NCBI GenBank assembly: GCA_012103535.1
Contig: WLWQ01000002.1
Span: 186,001-250,000, forward strand
From: Pseudomonadales bacterium
GTDB lineage: Bacteria; Pseudomonadota; Gammaproteobacteria; Pseudomonadales; Pseudohongiellaceae
DNA length: 64,000 bases
Direction: 5' to 3'
Both the position numbers and the translations under genes were made by a program. Shown here piece after piece: positions 9,334 through 18,739 of this stretch. The notes beneath the pieces are model-generated. The model was not told the origin of the DNA. It did no database searches and worked only from the letters and a program-made list of their open reading frames with translations. Each line of letters begins with the position of its first letter. The first letter of the stretch is position 1.

Positions 9334-10863
9334 ATGACATCTGCAACTGCAAGTGATACCCACAATCCAGCTACTCTTTTGGACACGTTCCTTGGTCCAA
9401 CGCCATTGTGGTACAAGAAGGCGGTAATTGCCGCACTTGTTTTGAATGTTCCAGCGTACTTTATCCTGGGACCACTGGTTACTTCATGGATCATTCTATT
9501 TGAATTTATTTTTACACTGGCGATGGCATTGAAATGCTTCCCGCTGCAGCCAGGGGGCTTGCTTGCAATACAAGTGCTAGCGCTGGGGCTAACGGATACC
9601 TACCACGTTTATGAAGAAGTGCTACACGGGCTGCCGGTGATTCTCCTGGTTGTCTTCATGGTTGCCGCTGTGCATTTTCTAAGGGAGATGCTCTTCAAGT
9701 TCATCAACAAGGTGTTATTGGGAATTAGGTCCCGAGTCATAATGAACTTTGCGACGGTGTGTGTTGTTGCCGTGCTTTCAGCCTTTCTTGATGCCTTGAC
9801 CATTCTGGCAATTCTTATTGCACTAACTACAACCTTTTACCTTGTGTATGAAAGATCGATCACCAAGGTCGGGCACGAACCTGGATTGCCTTCCGATGAC
9901 AGCCATATCGAAGAGTCACATTTGGAAGCTCTGGAAGCTTTTCGCGGTTATCTCCGTGGCCTGTTAATGCACGGCGCGGTTGCTACCGCGATCGGTGGAG
10001 TAAGCACCCTGGTAGGCGAGCCGGAAAACATTGTTATCGGTAGCCATACCGGCTGGGATTTCGTGACATTCTTCCTGGTCAATGCTCCCGCCACGATGCC
10101 AACCCTGGTGTCTGGTCTCATCATGTGCATCCTGTTGGAGAAGATTCGACCCTTCGGTAAGTTTTTTGGCTATGGCAATGAACTACCGGAAGACGTGCGC
10201 CAGGTACTGGCTGAAGAAGATAGGCGCATTCAGGATTCGGAAACTCCCAGGGATCGCCTGGTAATCAAGATTCAAGTCGTTGTATTCCTAGTAATGGTCA
10301 TAGCATTGTCACTGCACCTGGCAGAGGTCGGCTTGATTGGCCTCGGTATAATCATTCTCGCTTCTTCCATGCTGGGTGAGACTGATGAACATAGCCTTGG
10401 CAAGGCTTTCGTTGAAGGATTACCCTTTGCATCACTCCTGGTCGTGTTCTTCGCCATTGTTGCAATGATTAACGATCAGCAGATGTTCACCCCAGTTATG
10501 GAATGGGTATTGTCGCTGGATGGCAGTATGCAGGTGTTCATGGTGTTCGTGACCAACGGTGCCTTATCCGCTATTAGTGATAATGTATTCGTAGCAACAA
10601 TCTACATGGATCAGATCTCGCCACTATTGGAGGCAGGTGTTTTGTCACGGGAATTATATGATGCGCAATCTGTTGCGGTGGTGATGGGTACTGGTATTCC
10701 TAGTATGTCTACTCCGAATGGTCAGGCTGCTTTTCTATTTCTATTGATGTCAGGCATAGCACCGAAGATCAGATTGGGATATGTCAGAATGGTATTCATG
10801 GCCCTGCCGTACTTTATAATCACATCAATTACGGCCGGCGTCGTCATGTATAACTGGTTGTAG
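9334..10863 (+). CDS. nhaB: Na+/H+ antiporter NhaB
   Basis: 509 residues, the usual length for NhaB. It reads as an NhaB-type antiporter throughout: FLGPTPLWYKKAVIAALVLN at the N-terminus, FPLQPGGLLAIQVLALGLTD, ATAIGGVSTLVGEPENIVIG in the middle, and SAISDNVFVATIYMDQISPL near the C-terminus. It should be an inner-membrane protein of about a dozen helices that expels Na+ in exchange for protons, which suits a marine or saline habitat. AAGGA about 11 nt before the ATG supports the start. It is monocistronic, with a hairpin leader upstream and a clear terminator downstream. Confidence 0.95.
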   Translation: MTSATASDTHNPATLLDTFLGPTPLWYKKAVIAALVLNVPAYFILGPLVTSWIILFEFIFTLAMALKCFPLQPGGLLAIQVLALGLTDTYHVYEEVLHGLPVILLVVFMVAAVHFLREMLFKFINKVLLGIRSRVIMNFATVCVVAVLSAFLDALTILAILIALTTTFYLVYERSITKVGHEPGLPSDDSHIEESHLEALEAFRGYLRGLLMHGAVATAIGGVSTLVGEPENIVIGSHTGWDFVTFFLVNAPATMPTLVSGLIMCILLEKIRPFGKFFGYGNELPEDVRQVLAEEDRRIQDSETPRDRLVIKIQVVVFLVMVIALSLHLAEVGLIGLGIIILASSMLGETDEHSLGKAFVEGLPFASLLVVFFAIVAMINDQQMFTPVMEWVLSLDGSMQVFMVFVTNGALSAISDNVFVATIYMDQISPLLEAGVLSRELYDAQSVAVVMGTGIPSMSTPNGQAAFLFLLMSGIAPKIRLGYVRMVFMALPYFIITSITAGVVMYNWL

Positions 10864-10909
10864 ATACATTATCTCATCCTTGGGCCTCATCCCTGGGTGA
10901 AAACGAACA

Positions 10910-10946
10910 AAACACCGAGTAGGTAAATTACCCGCTCGGTGTTTTT
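10910..10946 (+). terminator. Rho-independent terminator of nhaB
   Basis: AACACCGAG pairs with CTCGGTGTT around a loop containing GGTAAATTACC, followed by a T-rich run (TTTTTCGTTT). It lies about 50 nt after the nhaB stop. Confidence 0.85.
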
Positions 10947-11062
10947 CGTTTAGTAGTTAGGATTCGAAAAAAAGAGAGATTGAGTGTCACCTACTGCTGG
11001 CGAGGAGAATTTCAAGCTACACTACTTTAGTCCTTGTAAGAATTTTTGATGCGACTAAAAGC

Positions 11063-11091
11063 AAAAAAGCTGCTACGGGAGTAGCAGCTTT
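11063..11091 (-). terminator. Rho-independent terminator after the stress-protein gene
   Basis: AAGCTGCTAC and GTAGCAGCTT pair around a GGGA loop. Read on the reverse strand, the stem is followed by TTTTTTGC. It ends the reverse-strand transcript of the truncated universal stress protein. A second hairpin (ATGAATGTT/AACATTCAT) lies at 11104-11125, between the stop and this terminator. Confidence 0.8.
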
Positions 11092-11154
11092 AGAAGGCTT
11101 GTTATGAATGTTTTTGAACATTCATAATTTTATTCGTTTATCTGGTTCTGCTTT

Positions 11155-11481
11155 TCAGCGACTTGGGTTTATTCGCCTGCATGCACAGGTTCTGCGGATT
11201 TCTCCGGCTCTATCTCCTACCACAGTATGTATTTGATCCGCTGGAATCTTATCTGAAGTCTCAAATTCCTTCAGCTGTGCAGCAGCCTGCTCAACAGCTT
11301 CGTCTTCCAAGGCTTGAAAGTTTTCGGTATAGACTTTCAGAGCATAGCCTTCGGTCACCGGTTGAACTACATGAATGAGATGTATTCTTGCGGGATTATC
11401 GTTCGTAAGCCTTAGGGCAGCATCCAATACTAATCGGCTGGTCTCGGAGAAATCCACTGCCGCTAGAACTTTCTTGTACAT
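11155..11481 (-). pseudogene. Truncated universal stress protein (UspA family)
   Basis: The ATG at 11481 is chosen because AAGGA lies just upstream. It gives MYKKVLAAVDFSETSRLVLD, the standard UspA opening, and the sequence stays in family through VVGDRAGEIR. It then ends after about ten unrelated residues (RTCACRRINPSR). The usual C-terminal third, with the nucleotide-binding GxxGxG-containing segment, is missing, giving about 108 residues against roughly 145 normally. An internal deletion with loss of frame is the simplest explanation. The gene keeps a good ribosome-binding site and terminator, so a short product may still be made, but ATP binding is probably lost. Confidence 0.7.
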
Positions 11482-11658
11482 GACTATTTCCTTGGTAAAT
11501 TTTCGAGATTGCAATTAAAGCTTAAGCCAGATTAAAGCTCAAGCCGGAAATGCGATAGTTGACCTGGATCAAGAGTGATTCTCAATGCCTTTTTAGTTCC
11601 ATACTGCCTACTCAAATGAGAGTTAGTCGCAGACTGAAGATATTTGTGTGTGAGTTGA

Positions 11659-11706
11659 TCGAACCACCAACACGAGGATTTTAAGTAGATGAGTTGGCTG
11701 ATTCTC
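11659..11706. repeat. Degenerate tRNA-Phe-derived repeat end
   Basis: TCGAACCACCAACACGAGGA followed by TTTTAAG matches the tRNA-Phe segment 61073-61099 with a few changes. A diverged version of the flank found in the other copies follows. This is an old, partial copy of the composite repeat. Confidence 0.55.
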
Positions 11707-11743
11707 TAGATCGACATGTTGAGAAAACTAAAGGGCTAAAAAC

Positions 11744-11792
11744 AAAAGGGGTTAGAGTAAAAATACAGTACTGGATTTTTACTCTGACCCTA
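11744..11792. repeat. Palindromic GGGGTTAGAGTAAAAATACAG element
   Basis: An inverted repeat with arms of the GGGTTAGAGTAAAAATAC type and a matching right arm ATTTTTACTCTGACCC. A further right half-site (TTTTTTACTCTGACACC) lies at about 11813-11829, so two right arms follow one left arm. It belongs to the same family as the perfect palindrome at 18697. Confidence 0.65.
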
Positions 11793-11895
11793 CAAATTAC
11801 CAAACTTTTGTTTTTTACTCTGACACCTTAATTCTCTTCTCCTTGACGCGGTTTTGGATGTACCATCAAACCTTAAAGAAGAGGGAGGTTCACGA

Positions 11896-12501
11896 ATGAG
11901 CGGCTACGATCCTTATACACGACCGACAACACAGGCCTCGCGACCCGGCTTCGGTCCGGCCGACGGCGTCCAGGATATTCAGCGTGCCATGGTGGAATCG
12001 ATCTGCATGTGGTCTGATCTCTGGCGGCTCGGATTGGAAGCTTGGATGGGACCCTTCACTCCCTACTCCAAGCCGACGGTGGCTGATGATCCCGAGACGG
12101 TGCGCGCACGAGAGGAGAACGCGATCCGCGCACAGTACGCGAAGTGTCAAGAAGCGTTCGGTCGGCGAGACGCTAAGGCGACGGCGTCCTACTACGCGCC
12201 CTCGGTCGTTCAGTGGAACGAAAGCCAAATGGAAACGGTAGGTCGCGACAAAGTTGAACAAAACTTCGCGACCCTGTTCCAATTGCCCGATCTGGAGGCT
12301 CAATACGCGGCCCAGAAGCTGGAGCTCTCGCCGCTGGCGGATCAAGCCTGCGAGTTTGGCCGGCTCAGCGTCAAGTATTCCGCCGATCCTAAGATCAAAT
12401 TAAAGGCCTATGACTGGACGGGACGTTACATGGTCGTGTGGCAGAAGATCGATGGCCAATGGTTGATGACCTTCGACATGACAAATTCGCTTCCCAAATA
12501 G
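11896..12501 (+). CDS. SnoaL-like / DUF4440-type protein
   Basis: 201 residues from the ATG at 11896, which has GGGAGG upstream; an ATG at 11854 would add 14 residues without such a site. After about 70 residues of unclear nature, residues 75-200 look like a SnoaL/ketosteroid-isomerase-like cone fold: ENAIRAQYAKCQEAFGRRDA, then YYAPSVVQWNE, and a C-terminal GRYMVVWQKIDGQWLMTFDM strand. Proteins of this fold range from small isomerases to binding proteins, so no substrate is proposed. No signal peptide is visible. The gene is clearly richer in GC than its surroundings, as is its convergent neighbour at 12645. Confidence 0.7.
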   Translation: MSGYDPYTRPTTQASRPGFGPADGVQDIQRAMVESICMWSDLWRLGLEAWMGPFTPYSKPTVADDPETVRAREENAIRAQYAKCQEAFGRRDAKATASYYAPSVVQWNESQMETVGRDKVEQNFATLFQLPDLEAQYAAQKLELSPLADQACEFGRLSVKYSADPKIKLKAYDWTGRYMVVWQKIDGQWLMTFDMTNSLPK

Positions 12502-12644
12502 CTCGACGCGTCGAATTCGCTTCGAACGGGTTCCATCAGTAATCATATTGGTGGATCCTTCAACGTTAGAACTCGCTGAGGGACCACCCATTTATTTGTT
12601 TTGGAAATATTTTCGCCAGGATTTTACCTAACTTGTCAGTACAC

Positions 12645-13715
12645 TCAGGGTCGCACTCGCACGTACTTCCTTAGCGCACGGGCATTAATATGAGGGTTAG
12701 GGACAGGCTCTCCTCCGTAAACGTTGCCTTCGCTATCGACGGTAACGAACTCCGCTCCGTTGCCTGGCAGGATGTTGGGATCTGCCCAAGGGAAGCGAAT
12801 GAACTCATGCACCCATCCCGTCGCATATTCGCCGATGCGAATTCCCATTTCATACCCTGGGTTCTGAACGTTGTCCGACTCGGAGTCCGCGACGAAGATC
12901 CGCCCCTGGTCGTCAAAGGCGATTCCGCTCGGGCGCCCGAATTGGGTCCAGGTGGCAGAGTGGTTGCCCTCCTGGTCGAAGATTTGAATTCGGCTATTGC
13001 TGCGATCTCCCACAAATACTCGACCATCCGGATCGATGGCGATGGCGTGTAGGGCACGGAACTCTCCCGGGGCGTAGCCAGTCTCTCCCCAAGCCATGAG
13101 ATACTCGCCACGACTGTTGTACTTCACCACTCGGTTGTTTCCGTTGGCGTTGTGGCCGTCTGCTATGAAAATGTCGCCGTTGGAAGCGATCGCCACATCA
13201 CTCGGGGAAGTGAATTGGTTCCGGCCGCTTCCCTGTTCTCCAGGCGTGCCCAGTGTCATCAGCACGTCGCCCGTAGAGCTAAACTTGATGACGTGATGAC
13301 CCCGATCGTCGCCCGCGGGAATATTGTTATCACTCACAGCATCTGTCACCCAGACGTTGCCGTCGGAATCGACGTCAATTCCATGGGGCCAGATAAACAT
13401 TCCGCTGCCGAAGGATTCGACCACGTTACCGTCGGGGTCGAACTTCAAGATTGGGTCCAAGTCTGAATCGACGCACTCCGAACCGAAGAGTTCAGGCCCG
13501 GCATCGCAACGGATAACGGCCCAGACATGGCGTCCGTCGGGGTCGACCTTCGCTTTGCCGACCGCTCCCATCACCCTTCCGCCCGGCAGCTTCGCCCATC
13601 CTTCCTCGATCGCATAGGGATTAGTGGAGTTCTGCGCGACGGATTGCTGCGGCACAAGCAAAGAAGCGAGTGCGAACAGTGCGGCTACGGATATGATTGA
13701 ATTACGAAAAGACAT
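12645..13715 (-). CDS. Secreted NHL-repeat propeller protein (amidating-lyase-like)
   Basis: 356 residues with a signal peptide (cleavage near SVAQN). Successive NHL blades of a six-bladed beta-propeller follow: PHGIDVDSDGNVWVTDA, SPSDVAIASNGDIFIADGHN, LHAIAIDPDGRVFVGDRSNS, and RPSGIAFDDQGRIFVADSES. Bacterial proteins of this layout are often named peptidyl-alpha-hydroxyglycine alpha-amidating lyase family; I could not check the catalytic residues. GAGGTG before the ATG supports the start. The gene is GC-rich like its convergent neighbour. A second protein of the same type is encoded at 24157-25326. Confidence 0.75.
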   Translation of the reverse strand: MSFRNSIISVAALFALASLLVPQQSVAQNSTNPYAIEEGWAKLPGGRVMGAVGKAKVDPDGRHVWAVIRCDAGPELFGSECVDSDLDPILKFDPDGNVVESFGSGMFIWPHGIDVDSDGNVWVTDAVSDNNIPAGDDRGHHVIKFSSTGDVLMTLGTPGEQGSGRNQFTSPSDVAIASNGDIFIADGHNANGNNRVVKYNSRGEYLMAWGETGYAPGEFRALHAIAIDPDGRVFVGDRSNSRIQIFDQEGNHSATWTQFGRPSGIAFDDQGRIFVADSESDNVQNPGYEMGIRIGEYATGWVHEFIRFPWADPNILPGNGAEFVTVDSEGNVYGGEPVPNPHINARALRKYVRVRP

Positions 13716-13837
13716 GGGGCACCTCGACGTGTTTTTGAGTGAACGTTTGAGTATAAGTAGAACGAAAGCTGTGTCAATTGACAGGAAATTCTCCCTGCTA
13801 GCATCGAAAGCTATCGATATCGCGATAACTCAAAACA

Positions 13838-13886
13838 GGGGTCAGAATTAAGACTCAATACTGTATTTTTACGCTGACCCCCTTTG
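13838..13886. repeat. Diverged palindromic GGGGTCAG element
   Basis: Left arm CAGGGGTCAGAATTAAGACT, right arm TACTGTATTTTTACGCTGAC followed by CCCC. Only part of each arm still pairs. It lies upstream of the EF-G gene; the rest of the 327-bp gap shows no gene. Confidence 0.5.
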
Positions 13887-14042
13887 ATCTCTCCTGCTTC
13901 TCATGTCTGGCACCATATTTCGTGCCATTTCAGAGTATTTCCTTGATCCTTCCTTGATTTTCCCTCGCGTTCCACCATGGAATTCTAGTATTATGCCGCT
14001 CCATTTTTTACCTAACTAAATAATTGACCTCTGAGCCGTACA

Positions 14043-16136
14043 ATGAACGATTTAGCAATATATAGAAACATCGGTATTTTCGCCCACGTAGACGCCGGAA
14101 AAACCACAACCACAGAGCGCATACTTAAGCTGACCGGAAAGATCCATAAAACCGGGGAAGTGCATGATGGTGATGCAACTACAGATTTCATGGATCAGGA
14201 GAAAGAGCGTGGAATCACTATTCAGTCTGCGGCGACCACCTGTTTCTGGGACGACCACCGCCTTAATATTATTGATACCCCGGGTCACGTTGATTTCACA
14301 GTTGAGGTGTATCGTTCACTTAAAGTGCTGGATGGCGGTGTAGGTGTATTTTGTGGCTCGGGCGGTGTTGAACCGCAGTCAGAGACTAACTGGCGCTATG
14401 CCAATGAGTCAGAAGTATCGCGCATTATCTTCGTTAACAAGCTGGACCGTGTAGGTGCAGACTTCCTCAGAGTTGTTGGTCAGGTTGAAAAAGTGCTTGG
14501 CGCAAATCCTCTGGTTATGGTTTTACCCATCGGCATCGAAGACGATTTCATCGGAATCGTTGACCTGCTCACGCGCAAATCACATGTGTGGCCTGATCCG
14601 GGCAACCCTGAAAAATTTGAAATCGGCGATGTGCCGGAAGACATGGTTGATCTGGTAGAAGAATGGCGTGAGAAACTCATTGAAACGGCAGTAGAGCAGG
14701 ATGACGATGTGATGGAGGCTTATCTGGAAGGCGAAGAGCCATCCATAGATGACATCAAGCGCTGTATCCGTAAGGGCACCATCGCGCTGGACTTCTTCCC
14801 GACTTACTGTGGTTCTGCATTCAAAGACAAAGGTATTCAATTAGTACTGGATGCAGTCGTTGACTTCCTGCCCAATCCAACCGAAGTTAAGCCGCAGCCA
14901 TTAACTGATGAGAAGGGCGAACCCAACGGTGAATTCGCGCTGGTTTCTGAGACCGAACCTTTTCGCGCATTGGCCTTCAAAATCATGGATGACCGCTTCG
15001 GTGCCCTGACCTTTGTTCGGGTGTACTCCGGTGTGCTAAATAAAGGCGATACCATATTAAATTCTTTTACCGGTAAAACCGAGCGCATCGGCCGCATGGT
15101 AGAAATGCATGCCGATGACCGCAATGAAATTAGTAGAGCCCAGGCCGGTGACATTTTTGCCATCGTTGGTATGAAGAATGTGCAAACGGGCCACACCTTA
15201 TGTAACCCCGACCACCCTTGTACTTTGGAGCCGATGATATTCCCAGATCCGGTTATATCAATTGCAGTATCACCAACAGACAAGAGCAGTGTTGAGAAGA
15301 TGAGCATCGCGATTGGCAAAATGGTGGCGGAAGATCCTTCATTTCGAGTTGAGACAGATGAAGATTCCGGCGAAACCATTCTCAAGGGAATGGGCGAGTT
15401 ACACCTGGATATTAAAGTCGATATCTTGAAACGTACTTACGGCGTAGAGCTGGATGTGGGCGCTCCTCAGGTGGCCTACCGTGAGACGATTACTCAGGAA
15501 ATTGAAGATACCTACACGCACAAGAAGCAGTCTGGTGGTTCCGGTCAATTCGGTAAGATCGACTACCGTATCAAGCCCGGCGATCCAGGTACCGGCTACC
15601 AATTTAGCTCCACCGTTGTGGGCGGTAACGTACCGAAAGAATTCTTTCCTGCTATTGAGAAAGGTTTCCAGGGCATGATGGAAAACGGCCCAATCGCGGG
15701 CTTTCCAGTATTGGACATTGAAATCGAACTATTTGACGGTGGCTTTCACGCAGTGGATTCATCAGCAGTTGCTTTCGAGCTTGCTGCAAGAGGCGCTTAC
15801 CGTCAGTCAATGACTAAGGCCGGACCTGAGTTATTGGAACCGATTATGAAGGTCGATGTATTTACACCGGAAGCTCACGTGGGCGATGTCATTGGCGATT
15901 TAAACCGTCGTCGCGGCATGATAAAAGATCAGGACACTGGTACCACAGGCGTGCGCATTAAAGCTGAAGTGCCGCTTGCAGAAATGTTTGGCTACATTGG
16001 CACCCTGCGCACAATGACCTCAGGTCGCGGCCAGTTCTCCATGGAGTTCTTGCATTACCTGCAGTGCCCAAGGTCAGTCGCTGACGCTGTCGTTGAACCT
16101 GAAAAAGAAAGACTGGAAGCGAAAGCCAAGAATTAA
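14043..16136 (+). CDS. fusA: Translation elongation factor G, paralogous type
   Basis: 697 residues with all GTPase motifs: G1 ([15 protein letters not shown]), G2 region (RGITIQSAA), G3 ([12 protein letters not shown]), G4 (NKLD) and G5 (GSAFK). Domains II-V follow, including GMGELHLDI and the domain V loop. The sequence [20 protein letters not shown] and several other segments differ from the canonical str-operon EF-G and match the second EF-G type found in many Gammaproteobacteria. There is no rpsL, rpsG or tuf beside it. It should act in translocation or ribosome recycling; which of the two cannot be told here. A strong terminator follows. Confidence 0.92.
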   Translation: MNDLAIYRNIGIFAHVDAGKTTTTERILKLTGKIHKTGEVHDGDATTDFMDQEKERGITIQSAATTCFWDDHRLNIIDTPGHVDFTVEVYRSLKVLDGGVGVFCGSGGVEPQSETNWRYANESEVSRIIFVNKLDRVGADFLRVVGQVEKVLGANPLVMVLPIGIEDDFIGIVDLLTRKSHVWPDPGNPEKFEIGDVPEDMVDLVEEWREKLIETAVEQDDDVMEAYLEGEEPSIDDIKRCIRKGTIALDFFPTYCGSAFKDKGIQLVLDAVVDFLPNPTEVKPQPLTDEKGEPNGEFALVSETEPFRALAFKIMDDRFGALTFVRVYSGVLNKGDTILNSFTGKTERIGRMVEMHADDRNEISRAQAGDIFAIVGMKNVQTGHTLCNPDHPCTLEPMIFPDPVISIAVSPTDKSSVEKMSIAIGKMVAEDPSFRVETDEDSGETILKGMGELHLDIKVDILKRTYGVELDVGAPQVAYRETITQEIEDTYTHKKQSGGSGQFGKIDYRIKPGDPGTGYQFSSTVVGGNVPKEFFPAIEKGFQGMMENGPIAGFPVLDIEIELFDGGFHAVDSSAVAFELAARGAYRQSMTKAGPELLEPIMKVDVFTPEAHVGDVIGDLNRRRGMIKDQDTGTTGVRIKAEVPLAEMFGYIGTLRTMTSGRGQFSMEFLHYLQCPRSVADAVVEPEKERLEAKAKN

Positions 16137-16157
16137 GTTGAAACTCTTGATTTTGAA

Positions 16158-16192
16158 GGCTCCGATAAAGTTGTTATCGGGGCCTTTTTTAT
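16158..16192 (+). terminator. Rho-independent terminator of the EF-G gene
   Basis: GGCTCCGATAA pairs with TTATCGGGGCC around AGTTG, followed by TTTTTT. It lies about 20 nt after the stop. Confidence 0.9.
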
Positions 16193-16350
16193 GCGTTAAA
16201 GGGGATATGTAAAAAGCCCGGCATTGAACAATTCCATTAATTCTTTTCCCGATTAATTTTTTGATCATAATTTTGGTTGGTCGCCAAATGAGAAAAATAT
16301 CTGTATTTTTACCTTTGTCCCTTTTCGTTAGCCTTGTAAGAAGAATCCTC

Positions 16351-17394
16351 ATGCGCAATTCGGAAACAAGCGTTTTCAATAAAAACTTCATAACAGCGTT
16401 CTGTCTGGGAGTTTCATTGGCTGCTATTCCGCTGACTTGTATTGCTGCCGATTCGGAACGACCAGAACTGAATGGTACGTGGACCAATCAGTCAATAACC
16501 CGGTTAAATAGACCTGACGATTTGCCCTTGGTGATTACTGCTGAGCAAGCACAACTTAGAGCGGCAGCCGCAACCGTTGGTGGTCGACCCCCGGGTTGGA
16601 TTGATGAGCTTGACCTCGAAACCGGTGCGCCCAAGGCTGGCAGTCGCGACTTTGGTCTGTTCAGTTACAACCAATTCTGGTTCGATCAGGGTGCTTCACT
16701 TGCCAGAGTAAAAGGTGAATATCGAAGTTCCTTTGTTGTCGATCCGGAAAACGGCCAGGTGCCCTGGCTGGAGAACCCAGACCCGTCACTGCAGCGTGTT
16801 AATTTCGACAGCCGTTTTTTGACTGGCGTTGGCGATGCGTCGGGCCCGGAAGCGATGCCTCTGAAGGAACGCTGCCTGATTGGGTTTGGCAACACAGCCG
16901 GCCCGGGAATGCTGTCCACGCCCTACAACAGTAACTATCAATTTGTGCAAACCCAGGACCACGTAGTGCTACTGACTGAAATGGCGCATGACGCGCGAAT
17001 CATACCCACCTATAACTCAGCAGAAGAAGCCCGGGCTCAGCATCGCCCAGACTTTTTTACTCCTTGGTTCGGCGACTCAAGAGGCTGGTACGAAAACGCA
17101 ACTTTGATAGTTGAAACCATTAATATCAATCCGCAGCAAATGCGAGAAAGTCCAGTGCCGATCACGGCGACAGGGAAAATTACCGAGCGTTTTAGCCGTT
17201 ATAGCGAAAATGAAATTTTTTATCAGTTCACTGTTGATGATCCGAAACTGTACCGTCAGCCATGGACGGCAGAGCTTAGTTTTTATCCGAATGAAGGTCC
17301 GGTATACGAGTATGCCTGCCACGAGGGAAATTATGCGATGACAGGTATTTTGGCCGGGGCTCGGAGGGCGGAAGTGGAGGCGTTAAGGAAATAG
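16351..17394 (+). CDS. Secreted CHEGN-family protein, unknown function (copy 1)
   Basis: 347 residues from the ATG at 16351, which directly precedes a signal peptide (ITAFCLGVSLAAIPLTCIAA); a TTG at 16261 gives an unlikely leader. Family hallmarks are ELNGTWTNQSITRLNRP near the N-terminus, LKERCLIGFGNTAGPG, VVLLTEMAHDARIIP, a WFGDSRGWYENATLIVET segment, and the C-terminal YEYACHEGNYAMTGILAGAR. Two more full members lie at 25524 and 52732, and two 3'-end fragments at 19553 and 41703. I know the family only as hypothetical secreted proteins; conserved Cys, His and Glu at the C-terminus could bind metal, but this is a guess. Confidence 0.75.
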   Translation: MRNSETSVFNKNFITAFCLGVSLAAIPLTCIAADSERPELNGTWTNQSITRLNRPDDLPLVITAEQAQLRAAAATVGGRPPGWIDELDLETGAPKAGSRDFGLFSYNQFWFDQGASLARVKGEYRSSFVVDPENGQVPWLENPDPSLQRVNFDSRFLTGVGDASGPEAMPLKERCLIGFGNTAGPGMLSTPYNSNYQFVQTQDHVVLLTEMAHDARIIPTYNSAEEARAQHRPDFFTPWFGDSRGWYENATLIVETININPQQMRESPVPITATGKITERFSRYSENEIFYQFTVDDPKLYRQPWTAELSFYPNEGPVYEYACHEGNYAMTGILAGARRAEVEALRK

Positions 17395-17469
17395 GGCTAA
17401 CAGTGACGCTTCTACTCTTGCACTTTTCTTGCACTTTCTGCGAAAAGTAATAATGGACTAATAGTTTTA

Positions 17470-18681
17470 ATGAAAATCCAAACAAGAAAACTCAATCTCA
17501 GATGGGTGCTTTCAGTAGTGGCGGTTCTTGCATTGGGATTTATAACGTGGTTCGTTGTTAGATTTAACAATCAATTACTACCTCTAATTTTTCCACCCGA
17601 TGATTTGATATGGGAGGCACCAGAATACTCATTGATAAGCATACAACTTGAAGATAAGGGAGTAACAAGAGCAAACGCCAACCTTGGAGATTTAGACAAA
17701 GATGGTGATTTGGATATCGTTCTAGCTAAAGGCAGGCATTGGCCGCTCGTTGAATTCGTGCTTCTAAATGATGGTGAAGGTGGATTTTCAAATCGTCATG
17801 AAGTAAATGCAGATGCGGACCGTACCTATACTGCCGCGCTGGCCGATCTCGATGGTGATAATGATCTAGATCTAGTTGTTGGCAATGACAGGCCGGATAC
17901 TAAACGAATTTACAAAAATGATGGCACTGGAAAATTTACTCTGACAGGAACATTTGGAGATGCTGACTGGCCTACAAGAAACGTTACTGTTGTTAATCTA
18001 ACTGGTGACAACAGGCCAGACATCGTAGTTGCTAATCGCGGAGGTCCCAATAATTTAAGTGCTAATCAAATCTGTATAAATGACGGAACCGGCAATTCAT
18101 TTGACTGCAAACAACTTTCGACTGAATCTGCAACGACAATTGCAGCTGGAGACTTCAACAATGATGGGTTTGTAGACCTAGTTGTTCCACATCGTGATGG
18201 TGGGCAGAGCTATATTTTTCTGAATGATGGTGAAGGTGGGTTTTCAGATAAACGCGCAGTTGGTCCTTCTAAATCTGGTTCACGCGCAGTTGCAGTTGCC
18301 GACCTAAATGGCGATACCTTTCAAGACGTCGTAATAGGCGATCCAGTAAAGGGCGGCGCTCGAGTTTACTTGAACAACGGCTCAGCATTATTTCCATCTT
18401 CTTTTGCACTGGGAGAGAGAATGGGGCATGTGTACTCGATTGCTACCGCTGACATGGATGATGATGGTGATATGGATGTTATCTTCGGCAACAGATTAGC
18501 GCCTGGTGCCATATTACTGAAAGATGATGGCGAAAATTCATATAGTGCAATGAAATTTGGTGATGGTGAAGGAGCAGTTTATGGTCTCTCGCTTGGAGAT
18601 GTTAATAGTGATGGAATTCTCGATATAGTTACAGCGAGATCTGACGCCCCAAATATGCTCTACCAGGGAATTCGTCAATAG
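17470..18681 (+). CDS. FG-GAP / VCBS repeat propeller protein, membrane-anchored
   Basis: 403 residues. A hydrophobic segment at about 12-32 (WVLSVVAVLALGFITWFVV) would anchor or export it. The rest has about seven FG-GAP (VCBS) blades with Ca2+-binding DxDxDG-type loops: DLDKDGDLDIV, DLDGDNDLDLVVGN, DFNNDGFVDLVVP, DLNGDTFQDVVIGD, DMDDDGDMDVIFGN and DVNSDGILDIVTA. This makes an integrin-alpha-like beta-propeller, probably facing the periplasm or outside, with adhesion or binding as the usual role. No ribosome-binding site is obvious before the ATG. A perfect palindrome lies just after the stop. Confidence 0.8.
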   Translation: MKIQTRKLNLRWVLSVVAVLALGFITWFVVRFNNQLLPLIFPPDDLIWEAPEYSLISIQLEDKGVTRANANLGDLDKDGDLDIVLAKGRHWPLVEFVLLNDGEGGFSNRHEVNADADRTYTAALADLDGDNDLDLVVGNDRPDTKRIYKNDGTGKFTLTGTFGDADWPTRNVTVVNLTGDNRPDIVVANRGGPNNLSANQICINDGTGNSFDCKQLSTESATTIAAGDFNNDGFVDLVVPHRDGGQSYIFLNDGEGGFSDKRAVGPSKSGSRAVAVADLNGDTFQDVVIGDPVKGGARVYLNNGSALFPSSFALGERMGHVYSIATADMDDDGDMDVIFGNRLAPGAILLKDDGENSYSAMKFGDGEGAVYGLSLGDVNSDGILDIVTARSDAPNMLYQGIRQ

Positions 18682-18696
18682 TTTAAATAAATAAAG

Positions 18697-18738
18697 GGGT
18701 CAGAGTAAAAATACAGTACTGTATTTTTACTCTGACCC
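18697..18738. repeat. Perfect 42-bp palindrome
   Basis: Two 21-bp arms meet with no spacer. The left begins GGGTCAGAGTAAAAATACAG and the right is its exact reverse complement, ending CTCTGACCC. It sits 15 bp after the FG-GAP gene stop, where it may end transcription. It is the best-preserved member of this palindrome family in the window. Confidence 0.85.
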
Positions 18739-18739
18739 A

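Noticed and set aside
9948..10264. Small frames on both strands inside nhaB
   Set aside because: They are shadows of the conserved antiporter sequence.
14837..15385. 182-residue open frame antisense to the EF-G gene
   Set aside because: It lies wholly within conserved EF-G coding sequence and its product is low-complexity and serine-rich.
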